DNA of 64,000 nt, taken from the NCBI RefSeq assembly GCF_049316285.1, contig NZ_JBMOXA010000020.1, positions 1 through 64,000 of the forward strand. The letters are read 5' to 3'. A model generated the notes under the pieces. The model saw only the letters and a program-made list of their open reading frames with translations. It was not told the DNA's origin and did no database searches. Below are positions 36,956 through 44,042 of the stretch, in pieces. Source of the DNA: Rhodoferax_B sp049316285 (GTDB lineage Bacteria > Pseudomonadota > Gammaproteobacteria > Burkholderiales > Burkholderiaceae_C). Numbering within the stretch: position 1 is the stretch's first letter; each line of letters begins with the position of its first letter. The translations under genes were made by a program, and so were the position numbers.

Positions 36956-37876
36956 TTGCCCTCAATCCAATCTCCACTTGGCGCGCTGCCCGCGCGCTTC
37001 CGCCGCGAACGTGTGCTCATCATCGGCTGTGGCGACGTGGGCCTGCGCGTTGCTCGGCAGTTGCCACGTCCGGTACGGCTCCTGGCGCTGACGCGTTCTG
37101 CCGAGCATGTTGCGCCTATGCGCGCGCTGGGCATCACGCCGCTGCATGGCGACCTGGACCAAGCCCTTAGCTTGCGCCGGCTGGCCGGCGTGGCGCACCG
37201 CGTGCTGCACCTGGCGCCACCGCCGGGTGAAGGTGCTGGAGACCCGCGCACCGTGGCCGTGTTGCGTGCGTTGCAGCGGCGTGGCCGTTTGTCCGCACTG
37301 GTCTACGCTTCGACCAGCGGCGTGTACGGTGACTGCGCCGGGGCGCTGGTCAACGAAACACGCGCGCTGGCGGCGCACACGCAGCGCGCCCAGCGCCGGG
37401 TGCAAGCCGAAGCGGCTGTGCGTTTTGCGGGGCGCGCAGCAGGTGTGCGCACCAGCATACTGCGCATTCCTGGCATTTATGCCCCTGACCGCGAGGGCGG
37501 CATGCCTTTGGAGCGGCTGCGCAAGGGCACTCCCGTGCTGGACGCGGCCGACGACGTGTTCACCAACCACATCCACGCCAACGACCTGGCGCGCGCCTGC
37601 GTGGCCGCTCTCTGGCGCGGGCGGCCGCAACGCATCTACAACGTCAACGACGACAGTTGTTTGAAAATGGGTGATTACTTCGACTTGGCGGCAGACCTGT
37701 TCGGCTTGCCTCGTCCGCCGCGTGTGCCGCGCAGCACCGCGCAGGGGCATTTGCCTCTGGCATTGCTGAGCTTTATGTCGGAGTCGCGGCGCCTGGACAA
37801 CACGCGCATGAAACATGAGCTGCGCCTGCGGCTGAATTACCCTACTGTCGAAACGGGTCTGGTCTCCGCGCGATAG
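36956..37876 (+). CDS. NAD(P)-binding epimerase/YeeZ-like protein
   Basis: About 306 residues with an N-terminal Rossmann motif IIGCGDVGLRVARQL, followed by VYASTSGVYGDCAG and NHIHANDLARACVAAL, the pattern of the atypical SDR group that includes YeeZ and some nucleotide-sugar epimerases. No ATG occurs in frame near the Rossmann start; I give TTG 36956, but ATT 36953 or a downstream GTG are possible, and no clear Shine-Dalgarno is visible. The reading frame remains open far upstream but that part is only the antisense of the ferredoxin reductase. Function not specified. Confidence 0.8.
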   Translation: MPSIQSPLGALPARFRRERVLIIGCGDVGLRVARQLPRPVRLLALTRSAEHVAPMRALGITPLHGDLDQALSLRRLAGVAHRVLHLAPPPGEGAGDPRTVAVLRALQRRGRLSALVYASTSGVYGDCAGALVNETRALAAHTQRAQRRVQAEAAVRFAGRAAGVRTSILRIPGIYAPDREGGMPLERLRKGTPVLDAADDVFTNHIHANDLARACVAALWRGRPQRIYNVNDDSCLKMGDYFDLAADLFGLPRPPRVPRSTAQGHLPLALLSFMSESRRLDNTRMKHELRLRLNYPTVETGLVSAR

Positions 37877-37945
37877 TAGAGGCTGGAGGTAAGCTGGAAA
37901 AACTGAATCGACAAGCGTCTTTGGTCACCGCCGAAGGAGAGTATC

Positions 37946-38389
37946 TTGAAACGATCCAATTGGGCTGTATTGCTGGCATGTGCTGCGGCAAGTTCGTCTG
38001 TTGCGGTTTTCGCTGATCCTCTGAGCGACCGCATGGCCGCGCTGATGAAGGTCGCTTCAGCCCCCAACTACCAGGCGATGGAAGTGCCAAGTGCGGGCAG
38101 CTTCATCGCCGACCAGATCACACTCATGAGCTTGGCCGCAGGCGCCGACAGTGTGGTGTCAGATCAGTTGGTGGAGGTTTTGTCCAAGCCCGAGCCGGTG
38201 CAACTGGCCGTGACGGGCGAAGACGATGCCATTGCTGCCGCCACTTTGGAACGCGCCTTGACCAAGGTGCGGGGCAGGCCGCTGGCGGCACATCAGTTGG
38301 CCTACATTGGCAGCAAGGAATTCGAGGAACCGCTGACCAAAACCGCCGTCGAGGCGGGTATCAAACTGCTGTTTGTTGTCTACCCTTGA
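37946..38389 (+). CDS. Small exported protein of unknown function, TTG start
   Basis: 147 residues. Signal peptide at 1-23 (KRSNWAVLLACAAASSSVAVFA-DP). The mature part is acidic and helical with no motif I recognise; the end KTAVEAGIKLLFVVYP is hydrophobic. TTG 37946 is strongly supported by AAGGAG seven bases before it and by the signal peptide beginning right there. Convergent with the HtrA-like gene; a repeat element separates them. Confidence 0.75.
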   Translation: MKRSNWAVLLACAAASSSVAVFADPLSDRMAALMKVASAPNYQAMEVPSAGSFIADQITLMSLAAGADSVVSDQLVEVLSKPEPVQLAVTGEDDAIAAATLERALTKVRGRPLAAHQLAYIGSKEFEEPLTKTAVEAGIKLLFVVYP

Positions 38390-38397
38390 GGGTAGAT

Positions 38398-38460
38398 CAT
38401 TTGATATCAAATGAATAGCTGCTTGCGTATGTCCTATATGCGCAAACGGCTCTTTTATTG
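38398..38460. repeat. Intergenic repeat of the GATATCAAATGAATAGCTGCT type
   Basis: Starts with a perfect 16-bp palindrome CATTTGATATCAAATG (38398-38413), continues ATAGCTGCTTGCG, an imperfect hairpin TTGCGTAT / ATATGCGCAA and ends CGGCTCTTTTATTG. From memory, elements with the core ATAGCTGCT-GCGC...GGCTC are scattered between genes in Comamonadaceae. Here it lies between two convergent genes and probably acts as a bidirectional terminator. Confidence 0.6.
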
Positions 38461-38467
38461 AAGATTC

Positions 38468-39496
38468 TTAAATGCCCTTGGGCTTGGCCAGCGCACGCAT
38501 GCGGTCGGTGGCGCGCAGGGTGATGGTCTTGATATCGGCGCCTTGCAATACGGTGAGCTGAATCTGCGCGTCGGGCTCCTGGTGGTCCCAGAGCTTTTTG
38601 TAGAAGGTCTCCAGCGTGGTGACCTTGGCGCCGTCCACCGCCAGCACAATATCGCCGGCTTGCAGCCCGGCTGCCTCGGCCGGGCCTTCCTTGCTCACCT
38701 GCAGCACTTGCACGCGGCCGCTTTGCTCGGCCGAGGTCAGCCCAATCCAGGGGCGTTTGCTGCTGCGGCTGGTGCCGGTTTGGCGCATTTCTGCCAGTAT
38801 GGGCGTGAGCAGCGCGGTGGGCACAAACATATTGCCCGGCAAGCGACGCCTGTCCCCCAGGGCATCAGCGACCACCAGACTGCCAATGCCGATCAACTCG
38901 CCGCGCTGGTTGAACAGCGGTGCGCCCGAATGATTGGGAATGGCCGGCGCGGTGAACAACGCGGTGTCGATGAAGTACTCCCAAGTGCCCGAAAAAGCGC
39001 GCTTGCTCACCAGTTGTGTCATGTTGACGTCGCCATCCTCGCCGCCGGTTGACACCATCAGCACCGTCCCCAGCGCCACATCCTGGGCCCCTGCGATGCT
39101 GACGGGCTTGATGCTGCGCATTGGCGTGAGCGGTTGCACCAGTCCAAAGCCGGTGGCGTGGTCGTAGGCCACCACACGTGCGGGCAGCACTTTGCCGTCT
39201 TGTGTGGCGATGTCGATACTCTCGGCCTCCAGCACCAGGTAGCCAATGGTGAGCACCAGACCGTCCGCGCCAATCACCACGCCTGAGCCTTTGCGCCGCA
39301 GCCCCAAGGATTCGGCCGAGCGCGCGTCTTCAGGCACTTGAGCGGTCAGCCCGACGACCGCCGCGTTGGCCCGCTCCATGGCGTTGATCATGTCCTGTGC
39401 AGACGGCGCAGGTGCGGTTGCGGCGTGTACCAAGCTTGCGGAACAGAGCGCCACACTTGCCAGCAAGGGCAGCAGTTTCAGTCGGGCGGTCCACAT
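38468..39496 (-). CDS. HtrA/DegP-like exported PDZ protein lacking catalytic His and Asp (pseudoprotease)
   Basis: 342 residues: signal peptide 1-25, trypsin-like domain about 40-245, PDZ domain about 255-335 (SKEGPAEAAGLQAGDIVLAVDG). Compared with DegP, the His of TNNHVV is Tyr86 (TIGYLV), the Asp of SDIAL is Gly116 (TGFGL), and GNSGG is NHSGAP with Ser190 kept. A serine protease cannot work normally without His and Asp, so it is likely a periplasmic binding or regulatory protein. The rest of the domain is well preserved, arguing for a functional rather than decaying gene. Start ATG 39496. Confidence 0.88.
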   Translation of the reverse strand: MWTARLKLLPLLASVALCSASLVHAATAPAPSAQDMINAMERANAAVVGLTAQVPEDARSAESLGLRRKGSGVVIGADGLVLTIGYLVLEAESIDIATQDGKVLPARVVAYDHATGFGLVQPLTPMRSIKPVSIAGAQDVALGTVLMVSTGGEDGDVNMTQLVSKRAFSGTWEYFIDTALFTAPAIPNHSGAPLFNQRGELIGIGSLVVADALGDRRRLPGNMFVPTALLTPILAEMRQTGTSRSSKRPWIGLTSAEQSGRVQVLQVSKEGPAEAAGLQAGDIVLAVDGAKVTTLETFYKKLWDHQEPDAQIQLTVLQGADIKTITLRATDRMRALAKPKGI

Positions 39497-39656
39497 GGCG
39501 ATGCCTTTCCAGAAGCCCGCGAATGGATTGCGAGCAGTGTGTCTAGGATGCGCTTAAAAGTGGCCGCCGACAAGGGATTGGCGCTTGTTTTTGGGTAAGA
39601 GAAAAACGATTGATGGCACCCTCCTGGCGGTTGGCGGATGCCAGTCCTCTGCAGGC

Positions 39657-40568
39657 TTACTGTGGGCCAAGCTTCTTGATCAGCGCAGCCAGCATTTCCA
39701 CTTCGTTGGGCTTCAGATCGGACAGCGGTGCACGCACCGTACCGGCATCGTGGCCGACCAGCTTGGCGCCAGCCTTGATGATGCTCACACCGTAGCCTTC
39801 GACACGGTTGCGGATCTCCAGGTAAGGCATGAAGAACTCCTTCAGCAGGCGGTGCTGCGTGGCCATGTCGTCATCGCGCACGGCGTTGTAGAAGTCCATC
39901 GCCGTCTTGGGGATGAAGTTGAACACGGCCGACGAGTACACCGGCGTGCCCAGCGCCTTGTAGGCCGCGGCATAAACCTCAGCGGTGGGCAGGCCACCCA
40001 GGTAGGCGAAACGATCGCCCATCTTCATGAAGATGGAGGACATGGTCTCGATATTGCCCACGCCGTCCTTGAAACCGATCAGGTTGGGGCAACGCTCGGC
40101 CAGGATGGCCAGCGAGTTGGGCGTGAGCTTGGTGCGGTCGCGGTTGTAGACGATGACGCCGAACTTCACGCTGTTGCAGACCTGTGCCACGTGTTCGATC
40201 AGGCCTTCCTGGCCGGCTTCGGTCAGGTAGTGTGGCAACAGCAGAATGCCGTGGGCGCCCAGACGCTCGGCTTCCTGGGCGTGCTGTATGGCCACGCGGG
40301 TCGGGCCACCGGCGCCGGCAATGATGGGCACCTTGCCGCGGCAGGTGTCGACGGCGGTCTTGATGATCTCGGAATACTCTTTGGACTCGAGCGAAAAGTA
40401 CTCACCCGTGCCGCCGGCGGCGAACAGCGCCGAGGCGCCGTAGGGGGCCAGCCATTCCAGGCGGGCGGCGTACGACTTGGCGTTGAAGTTGCCTTGGGCG
40501 TCAAAGTCGGTCACGGGGAACGACAACAGGCCGGAGCCCATGATGGTTTTCAGATCTTGCGGGTTCAT
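39657..40568 (-). CDS. kdgD: 5-dehydro-4-deoxyglucarate dehydratase
   Basis: Class I aldolase-fold enzyme converting 5-keto-4-deoxyglucarate to 2-oxoglutarate semialdehyde with loss of water and CO2, in aldarate breakdown. 303 residues. Schiff-base Lys167 in LIGFKDGVGN and Tyr141 in VIVYNRD; the substrate loop GGTGEYFSL is characteristic of KdgD and distinguishes it from dihydrodipicolinate synthase. Start ATG 40568. First-listed downstream gene of the leftward porin-kdgD unit. The 2-oxoglutarate semialdehyde dehydrogenase that normally follows is not in this window. Confidence 0.93.
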   Translation of the reverse strand: MNPQDLKTIMGSGLLSFPVTDFDAQGNFNAKSYAARLEWLAPYGASALFAAGGTGEYFSLESKEYSEIIKTAVDTCRGKVPIIAGAGGPTRVAIQHAQEAERLGAHGILLLPHYLTEAGQEGLIEHVAQVCNSVKFGVIVYNRDRTKLTPNSLAILAERCPNLIGFKDGVGNIETMSSIFMKMGDRFAYLGGLPTAEVYAAAYKALGTPVYSSAVFNFIPKTAMDFYNAVRDDDMATQHRLLKEFFMPYLEIRNRVEGYGVSIIKAGAKLVGHDAGTVRAPLSDLKPNEVEMLAALIKKLGPQ

Positions 40569-40613
40569 TGGCGTGGTGCTTTCGAAATGAGGTGGTGTGT
40601 AAGGTGTCGGTTG

Positions 40614-41672
40614 TTAGAACTTGTGTGTCATGCCCACGCCAAAACGCGTGGCTTCCAGAGCGGTGCTGCCATCGGCGCGGGCCGTCTTGAGCTGGCGGTA
40701 GGCGGTGTAGAGACGTGTGCGTTTGGACAGGTCGTAGGTGCCCATCATGCTGAAGCCTTTGGCGTCTATCACCTGCCGACCGCTGCTGTTCTCGGTCTTG
40801 GAACTGGCGTAGCCCAGGGCCACGGTGTAGGCATCACCAAAGGGGGCGTTGAAGCCCACTTCCCATTCATTCGACTTCTGGTGGCCGGCAATGCGTTCGT
40901 CGGTTTGCCGCTGCACCGCCGCCACCATTTGGGCCGGGCCGAAATCGTAGTTGCCGGCGACGATGTGGAAGATGTTTTTGCCGGTGCTGTAGCGTTCGGA
41001 CTGGTAGCCATAGCCAATGCGTATCGGCCCGCCGGTGTACTTGCCGTGCAGCGAGATCATGCGCGGCGCATCGATGGCGGTGCTGGCGTTTTCATCGAAG
41101 CTGTAGCTGACCGAACCGCTGAGGGCGTTGTTCATCGGTGTGGCGTAGTAGACGGTGTTGTTGCCCCGTGCCAGATAGTCGCTGCCGACTGCGGCCGGCT
41201 GGCCATTGGCGGCGGTGGCGCTGGCGCCCCACACCTGGCCGGTCGATGCAAAGCCGGACGAATCGTACAAATGGTTGGTGGAGCCACGCAACGCATCAAA
41301 GGCGCCCAGCATGCGGCCCAGGCGCACTTCACCAAAGCCGCCACTCAAGCCGACATAGGCCGCGCGGTTGAAGCCATCGTTGGAGTTGGAGACGCGGGTG
41401 ATGGTGCCGGTGTCCGCGCTGATGCCTTGTTCCAGGATGAAATTGACCTTCAAGCCGCCGCCCAAGTCTTCAGAGCCGCGCATGCCAAAGCGGCTGGCCT
41501 GTGCGCCGCCACTTTCCACGGTGCCGGTGGCGCCCTGGCTGGTGCCGCCCACCTTGTTGTTGGTCTGGCCCACCCAGGCGTCGACGATGCCGTAAAGGTT
41601 GACGCTGGACTGGGCCGACGCCTGGGCCGAGAACGCGCAGGTGATGAGGGTGGCAAGCAGGGAACGCTTCAT
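40614..41672 (-). CDS. Outer-membrane porin, Omp32/OmpC-type of Burkholderiales
   Basis: 352-residue 16-stranded beta-barrel porin. Signal peptide 1-20 (LLATLITCAFSAQASAQ), mature start SSVNLYGIVDAWVGQ, typical strand pattern with GLKVNFILEQG and terminal Phe in GVGMTHKF, which serves outer-membrane assembly. Start ATG 41672 with AAGGAGACA upstream. 45 bp before kdgD and in the same direction, so co-transcribed; it probably lets aldarates into the periplasm. A putative GntR operator lies 45 bp upstream. Confidence 0.92.
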   Translation of the reverse strand: MKRSLLATLITCAFSAQASAQSSVNLYGIVDAWVGQTNNKVGGTSQGATGTVESGGAQASRFGMRGSEDLGGGLKVNFILEQGISADTGTITRVSNSNDGFNRAAYVGLSGGFGEVRLGRMLGAFDALRGSTNHLYDSSGFASTGQVWGASATAANGQPAAVGSDYLARGNNTVYYATPMNNALSGSVSYSFDENASTAIDAPRMISLHGKYTGGPIRIGYGYQSERYSTGKNIFHIVAGNYDFGPAQMVAAVQRQTDERIAGHQKSNEWEVGFNAPFGDAYTVALGYASSKTENSSGRQVIDAKGFSMMGTYDLSKRTRLYTAYRQLKTARADGSTALEATRFGVGMTHKF

Positions 41673-41716
41673 TTTTCGATGTCTCCTTGAAAAGTACGGC
41701 TTTAATCAATCTGACG

Positions 41717-41730
41717 TCAGTCGTCTGATG
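41717..41730. promoter_or_regulatory. Putative GntR operator upstream of porin-kdgD
   Basis: TCAGTCGTCTGATG, matching the CTGATG-ending sites at 42706 and 42801. Located between the porin start (41672) and the end of the GntR gene, in the position expected for control of the porin promoter. Confidence 0.6.
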
Positions 41731-41866
41731 AGTTGGCGCATGGTACTTTTTGACGCCTAGACTTCGCACCCGTGAAAACCCTAGTTGGGAAAGGCCGCAG
41801 AGAAAAGCTGGAGAGAAAAGCGGCAGGCGGGGCGCGGCGTGGATACCGGCCCTGGCGCAGGCGTTT

Positions 41867-42643
41867 TTACGCTGCGCTGGTGGCGCTGGTGGCCGTTGTG
41901 CTGCTGTGCATGCGTTCGCGGCTATTGGTCAGGTGCATGAACATGGCCGCACGTGCGGCGGCTGGGTCGCCGCGGCGAATGGCTTCAAAAATCGCTTCGT
42001 GTTCACGCTGCGTGATGGCCTTGCCGCTCTCCAGCACGGGCTGCGCTTCACCAAAGCGCGCACCCACGGTGGCCAGGCTTTCGGCGGGGGCTGCTTCGGC
42101 GCCGGACGGGCGGGGAATGGTGGCGTTGCCCAGGCTGCGCAACACCTCTTCAAAGTATTCGTTGCCGGTGGCGGCGGCGATCTGTACGTGGAATTGAAAG
42201 TCTGATTCGGTGGTGCTGCCGCCTACACGGCGCTGGGCGTCAAAGGTGTCCAGTGCCAGGCGCATGGCTGCCAGATGGCTGTCCTGCCGGCGCACAGCGG
42301 CCAGGCTGGCGGCTTCGGATTCGAGGCTGATGCGCAGCTCCAGCATGGCCAGTTTCTGGCGCACCTGCACGTCGCCCGCGCCGATGGACAGCAGCGGGCC
42401 GCCACCCGCAGGGGCCGCCAAGACAAAAGTGCCCACGCCCTGGCGCGTTTCTACCAGGCCGCTGGCTTGCAGGCGCGACATGGCCTCGCGCACCACCGTG
42501 CGGCTCACGCCAAACTCGCGCATCAGGCTGGGTTCGGGCGGCACGCGGTCGCCGGGTTTCAGGGCGCCGTTCTGGATACGCTCGGAAACGCCGTCCACCA
42601 CGCGTTGTGGCTGGCTTTTGGCCCGGGCGGGGGTTTCAATCAT
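41867..42643 (-). CDS. GntR/FadR-family regulator of the aldarate cluster
   Basis: 258 residues. N-terminal winged helix (ERIQNGALKPGDRVPPEPSLMREFGVSRTVVREAMSRLQASGLVETRQGVGTF) and a helical FCD effector domain from about 95 with metal-binding His in FHVQIAAATGN and later positions. FadR-subfamily proteins with FCD domains commonly sense sugar acids. Start ATG 42643. Divergent from the dehydratase-ABC operon and upstream of porin-kdgD, the ideal place to control both. Three putative operators lie between it and the divergent operon, one before the porin. Confidence 0.92.
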   Translation of the reverse strand: MIETPARAKSQPQRVVDGVSERIQNGALKPGDRVPPEPSLMREFGVSRTVVREAMSRLQASGLVETRQGVGTFVLAAPAGGGPLLSIGAGDVQVRQKLAMLELRISLESEAASLAAVRRQDSHLAAMRLALDTFDAQRRVGGSTTESDFQFHVQIAAATGNEYFEEVLRSLGNATIPRPSGAEAAPAESLATVGARFGEAQPVLESGKAITQREHEAIFEAIRRGDPAAARAAMFMHLTNSRERMHSSTTATSATSAA

Positions 42644-42705
42644 GTGGCGCTTTCATACGTGAATGTGGTTGGTGGGGGAATATACAGGCGCCGTTGTTTT
42701 CCCAA

Positions 42706-42718
42706 CAGACGACTGATG
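42706..42718. promoter_or_regulatory. Putative GntR operator 1 of the divergent region
   Basis: CAGACGACTGATG. Same core as 41718-41730 and 42801-42813. Lies 63 bp upstream of the GntR gene start, suggesting autoregulation. Confidence 0.6.
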
Positions 42719-42765
42719 CCCCGGAGACACAGCATTTCTTCTAAGCCTAGGGTAAATACGCATAA

Positions 42766-42780
42766 ACACGTCAGACGTGT
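42766..42780. promoter_or_regulatory. Perfect palindrome ACACGTCAGACGTGT
   Basis: 15-bp perfect inverted repeat ACACGTC-A-GACGTGT in the divergent region between gntR and the dehydratase gene. It contains GTCAGAC, close to the cores of the neighbouring sites, and is the most symmetrical candidate GntR site. Confidence 0.65.
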
Positions 42781-42800
42781 TGCCTAGAATGACCACAAGT

Positions 42801-42813
42801 CTGACGACTGATG
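42801..42813. promoter_or_regulatory. Putative GntR operator 2 of the divergent region
   Basis: CTGACGACTGATG, ending 15 bp before the dehydratase start codon, so a bound repressor would block the promoter or early elongation. Shares the last nine bases with the site at 42706. Confidence 0.6.
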
Positions 42814-42828
42814 TTTAGAAAGAACTTC

Positions 42829-43983
42829 ATGAAAATTGCAAGCGTTACCGGCACCGAATTCACTTATCCCACCCGCCGCTCGGTGGACAGCGCGGGCCAC
42901 TCCCACCCCGGCCCCGAAGGTTTGGCCAAGCTGGCGATGCTGACCATCACCACCGAAGACGGCCACAGCGGCTACGCGTTTGCGCCGGTCGAGGTGATTC
43001 GTCCGCACGTGTTGGATGCCTTTGTGCGCAAAGTGCTGGTGGGGCAAAACGCCTTTCAGCGCGAGCAGCTGTGGCATGGCCTGGAACACTGGCAACGCGG
43101 CAGCGCCGGCCAACTGACCGACCGTGGCCTGGCCGCTGTCGACCAGGCCTTGTGGGACTTGGCCGGCCGCGCCCTGGGTCAGCCGGTGTACCGCCTCATC
43201 GGCGGCTACCGCGACAAGGTGCCCGCTTACGGCAGCACCATGTGTGGCGACGAGCTGAAGGGCGGCCTCTCGACGCCGGAAGAGTACGGCGCATTTGCCG
43301 AAAAGCTGGTGTCGCGCGGCTACAAGGCCTTGAAGCTGCACACCTGGATGCCCCCGGTGTCGTTTGCGCCCAGCGTCGAGATGGACATCAAAGCCTGCGC
43401 CGCTGTACGGGAAGCCGTGGGCCCCAACGTGCCCTTGATGCTCGACGGCTACCATAACTACAGCCGCATGGACGCGCTGACCATAGGCCGTGCGCTGGAG
43501 AAGCTGAATTTCACCTGGTTCGAAGAGATGATGAACGAGCAGAGCATGGCGTCGTACAGCTGGCTGGCCGATCAGCTCGATATCCCCATCCTCGGGCCCG
43601 AGAGCCTGTCGGGCAAGCACCATAGCCGCGCCGACTGGGTGAAGGCCGGTGCCTGCGACATTCTGCGTGCCGGTGTACCGGGCGTGGGTGGCATCACACC
43701 GACGCTGAAGGTGGCGCATCTGGCCGAAGCCTTTGGCATGCAGTGTGAAGTGCACGGCAACGGCTCGGCCAACCTGGCTGTGTGTGCCGCCATCAAGAAT
43801 TGCCGCTGGTACGAGCGTGGCCTGCTGCACCCGTTCCTCGACTACGACGAAGTGCCCGCCTACCTGAACACCCTGGCCGACCCTATGGACGCCGAAGGCT
43901 ACGTGCACCTGTCGCAACTGCCCGGTTTGGGCGAAGACATCAACTTCGACTACATCGAAGCGCACACCACCAAGAAGTATTGA
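42829..43983 (+). CDS. Enolase-superfamily (mandelate racemase-like) acid-sugar dehydratase
   Basis: 384 residues, capping domain plus (beta/alpha)7beta barrel. Metal ligands Asp206 (LMLDGYH), Glu232 (WFEEMM) and Glu258 (ILGPES); acid/base candidates Lys169 and His171 in LKLHTW, where mandelate racemase has KxK, and His309 in VHGNGSAN. The family dehydrates aldonic and aldaric acids to 2-keto-3-deoxy acids. With kdgD next door, a galactarate, glucarate or talarate substrate is likely, but the KxH signature is unusual, so the exact acid is open. Start ATG 42829; an in-frame ATG at 42811 overlaps an operator. Confidence 0.87.
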   Translation: MKIASVTGTEFTYPTRRSVDSAGHSHPGPEGLAKLAMLTITTEDGHSGYAFAPVEVIRPHVLDAFVRKVLVGQNAFQREQLWHGLEHWQRGSAGQLTDRGLAAVDQALWDLAGRALGQPVYRLIGGYRDKVPAYGSTMCGDELKGGLSTPEEYGAFAEKLVSRGYKALKLHTWMPPVSFAPSVEMDIKACAAVREAVGPNVPLMLDGYHNYSRMDALTIGRALEKLNFTWFEEMMNEQSMASYSWLADQLDIPILGPESLSGKHHSRADWVKAGACDILRAGVPGVGGITPTLKVAHLAEAFGMQCEVHGNGSANLAVCAAIKNCRWYERGLLHPFLDYDEVPAYLNTLADPMDAEGYVHLSQLPGLGEDINFDYIEAHTTKKY

Positions 43984-44042
43984 CGCCGGTTGCGGTCACA
44001 CCAGCCCACACCCGCCAGTCGATTCCGAGGAGACACGAGTTT

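Noticed and set aside
39585..41690. 701-codon plus-strand frame over kdgD and porin
   Set aside because: Antisense to two clear genes, no family pattern, begins between genes without a ribosome-binding site.
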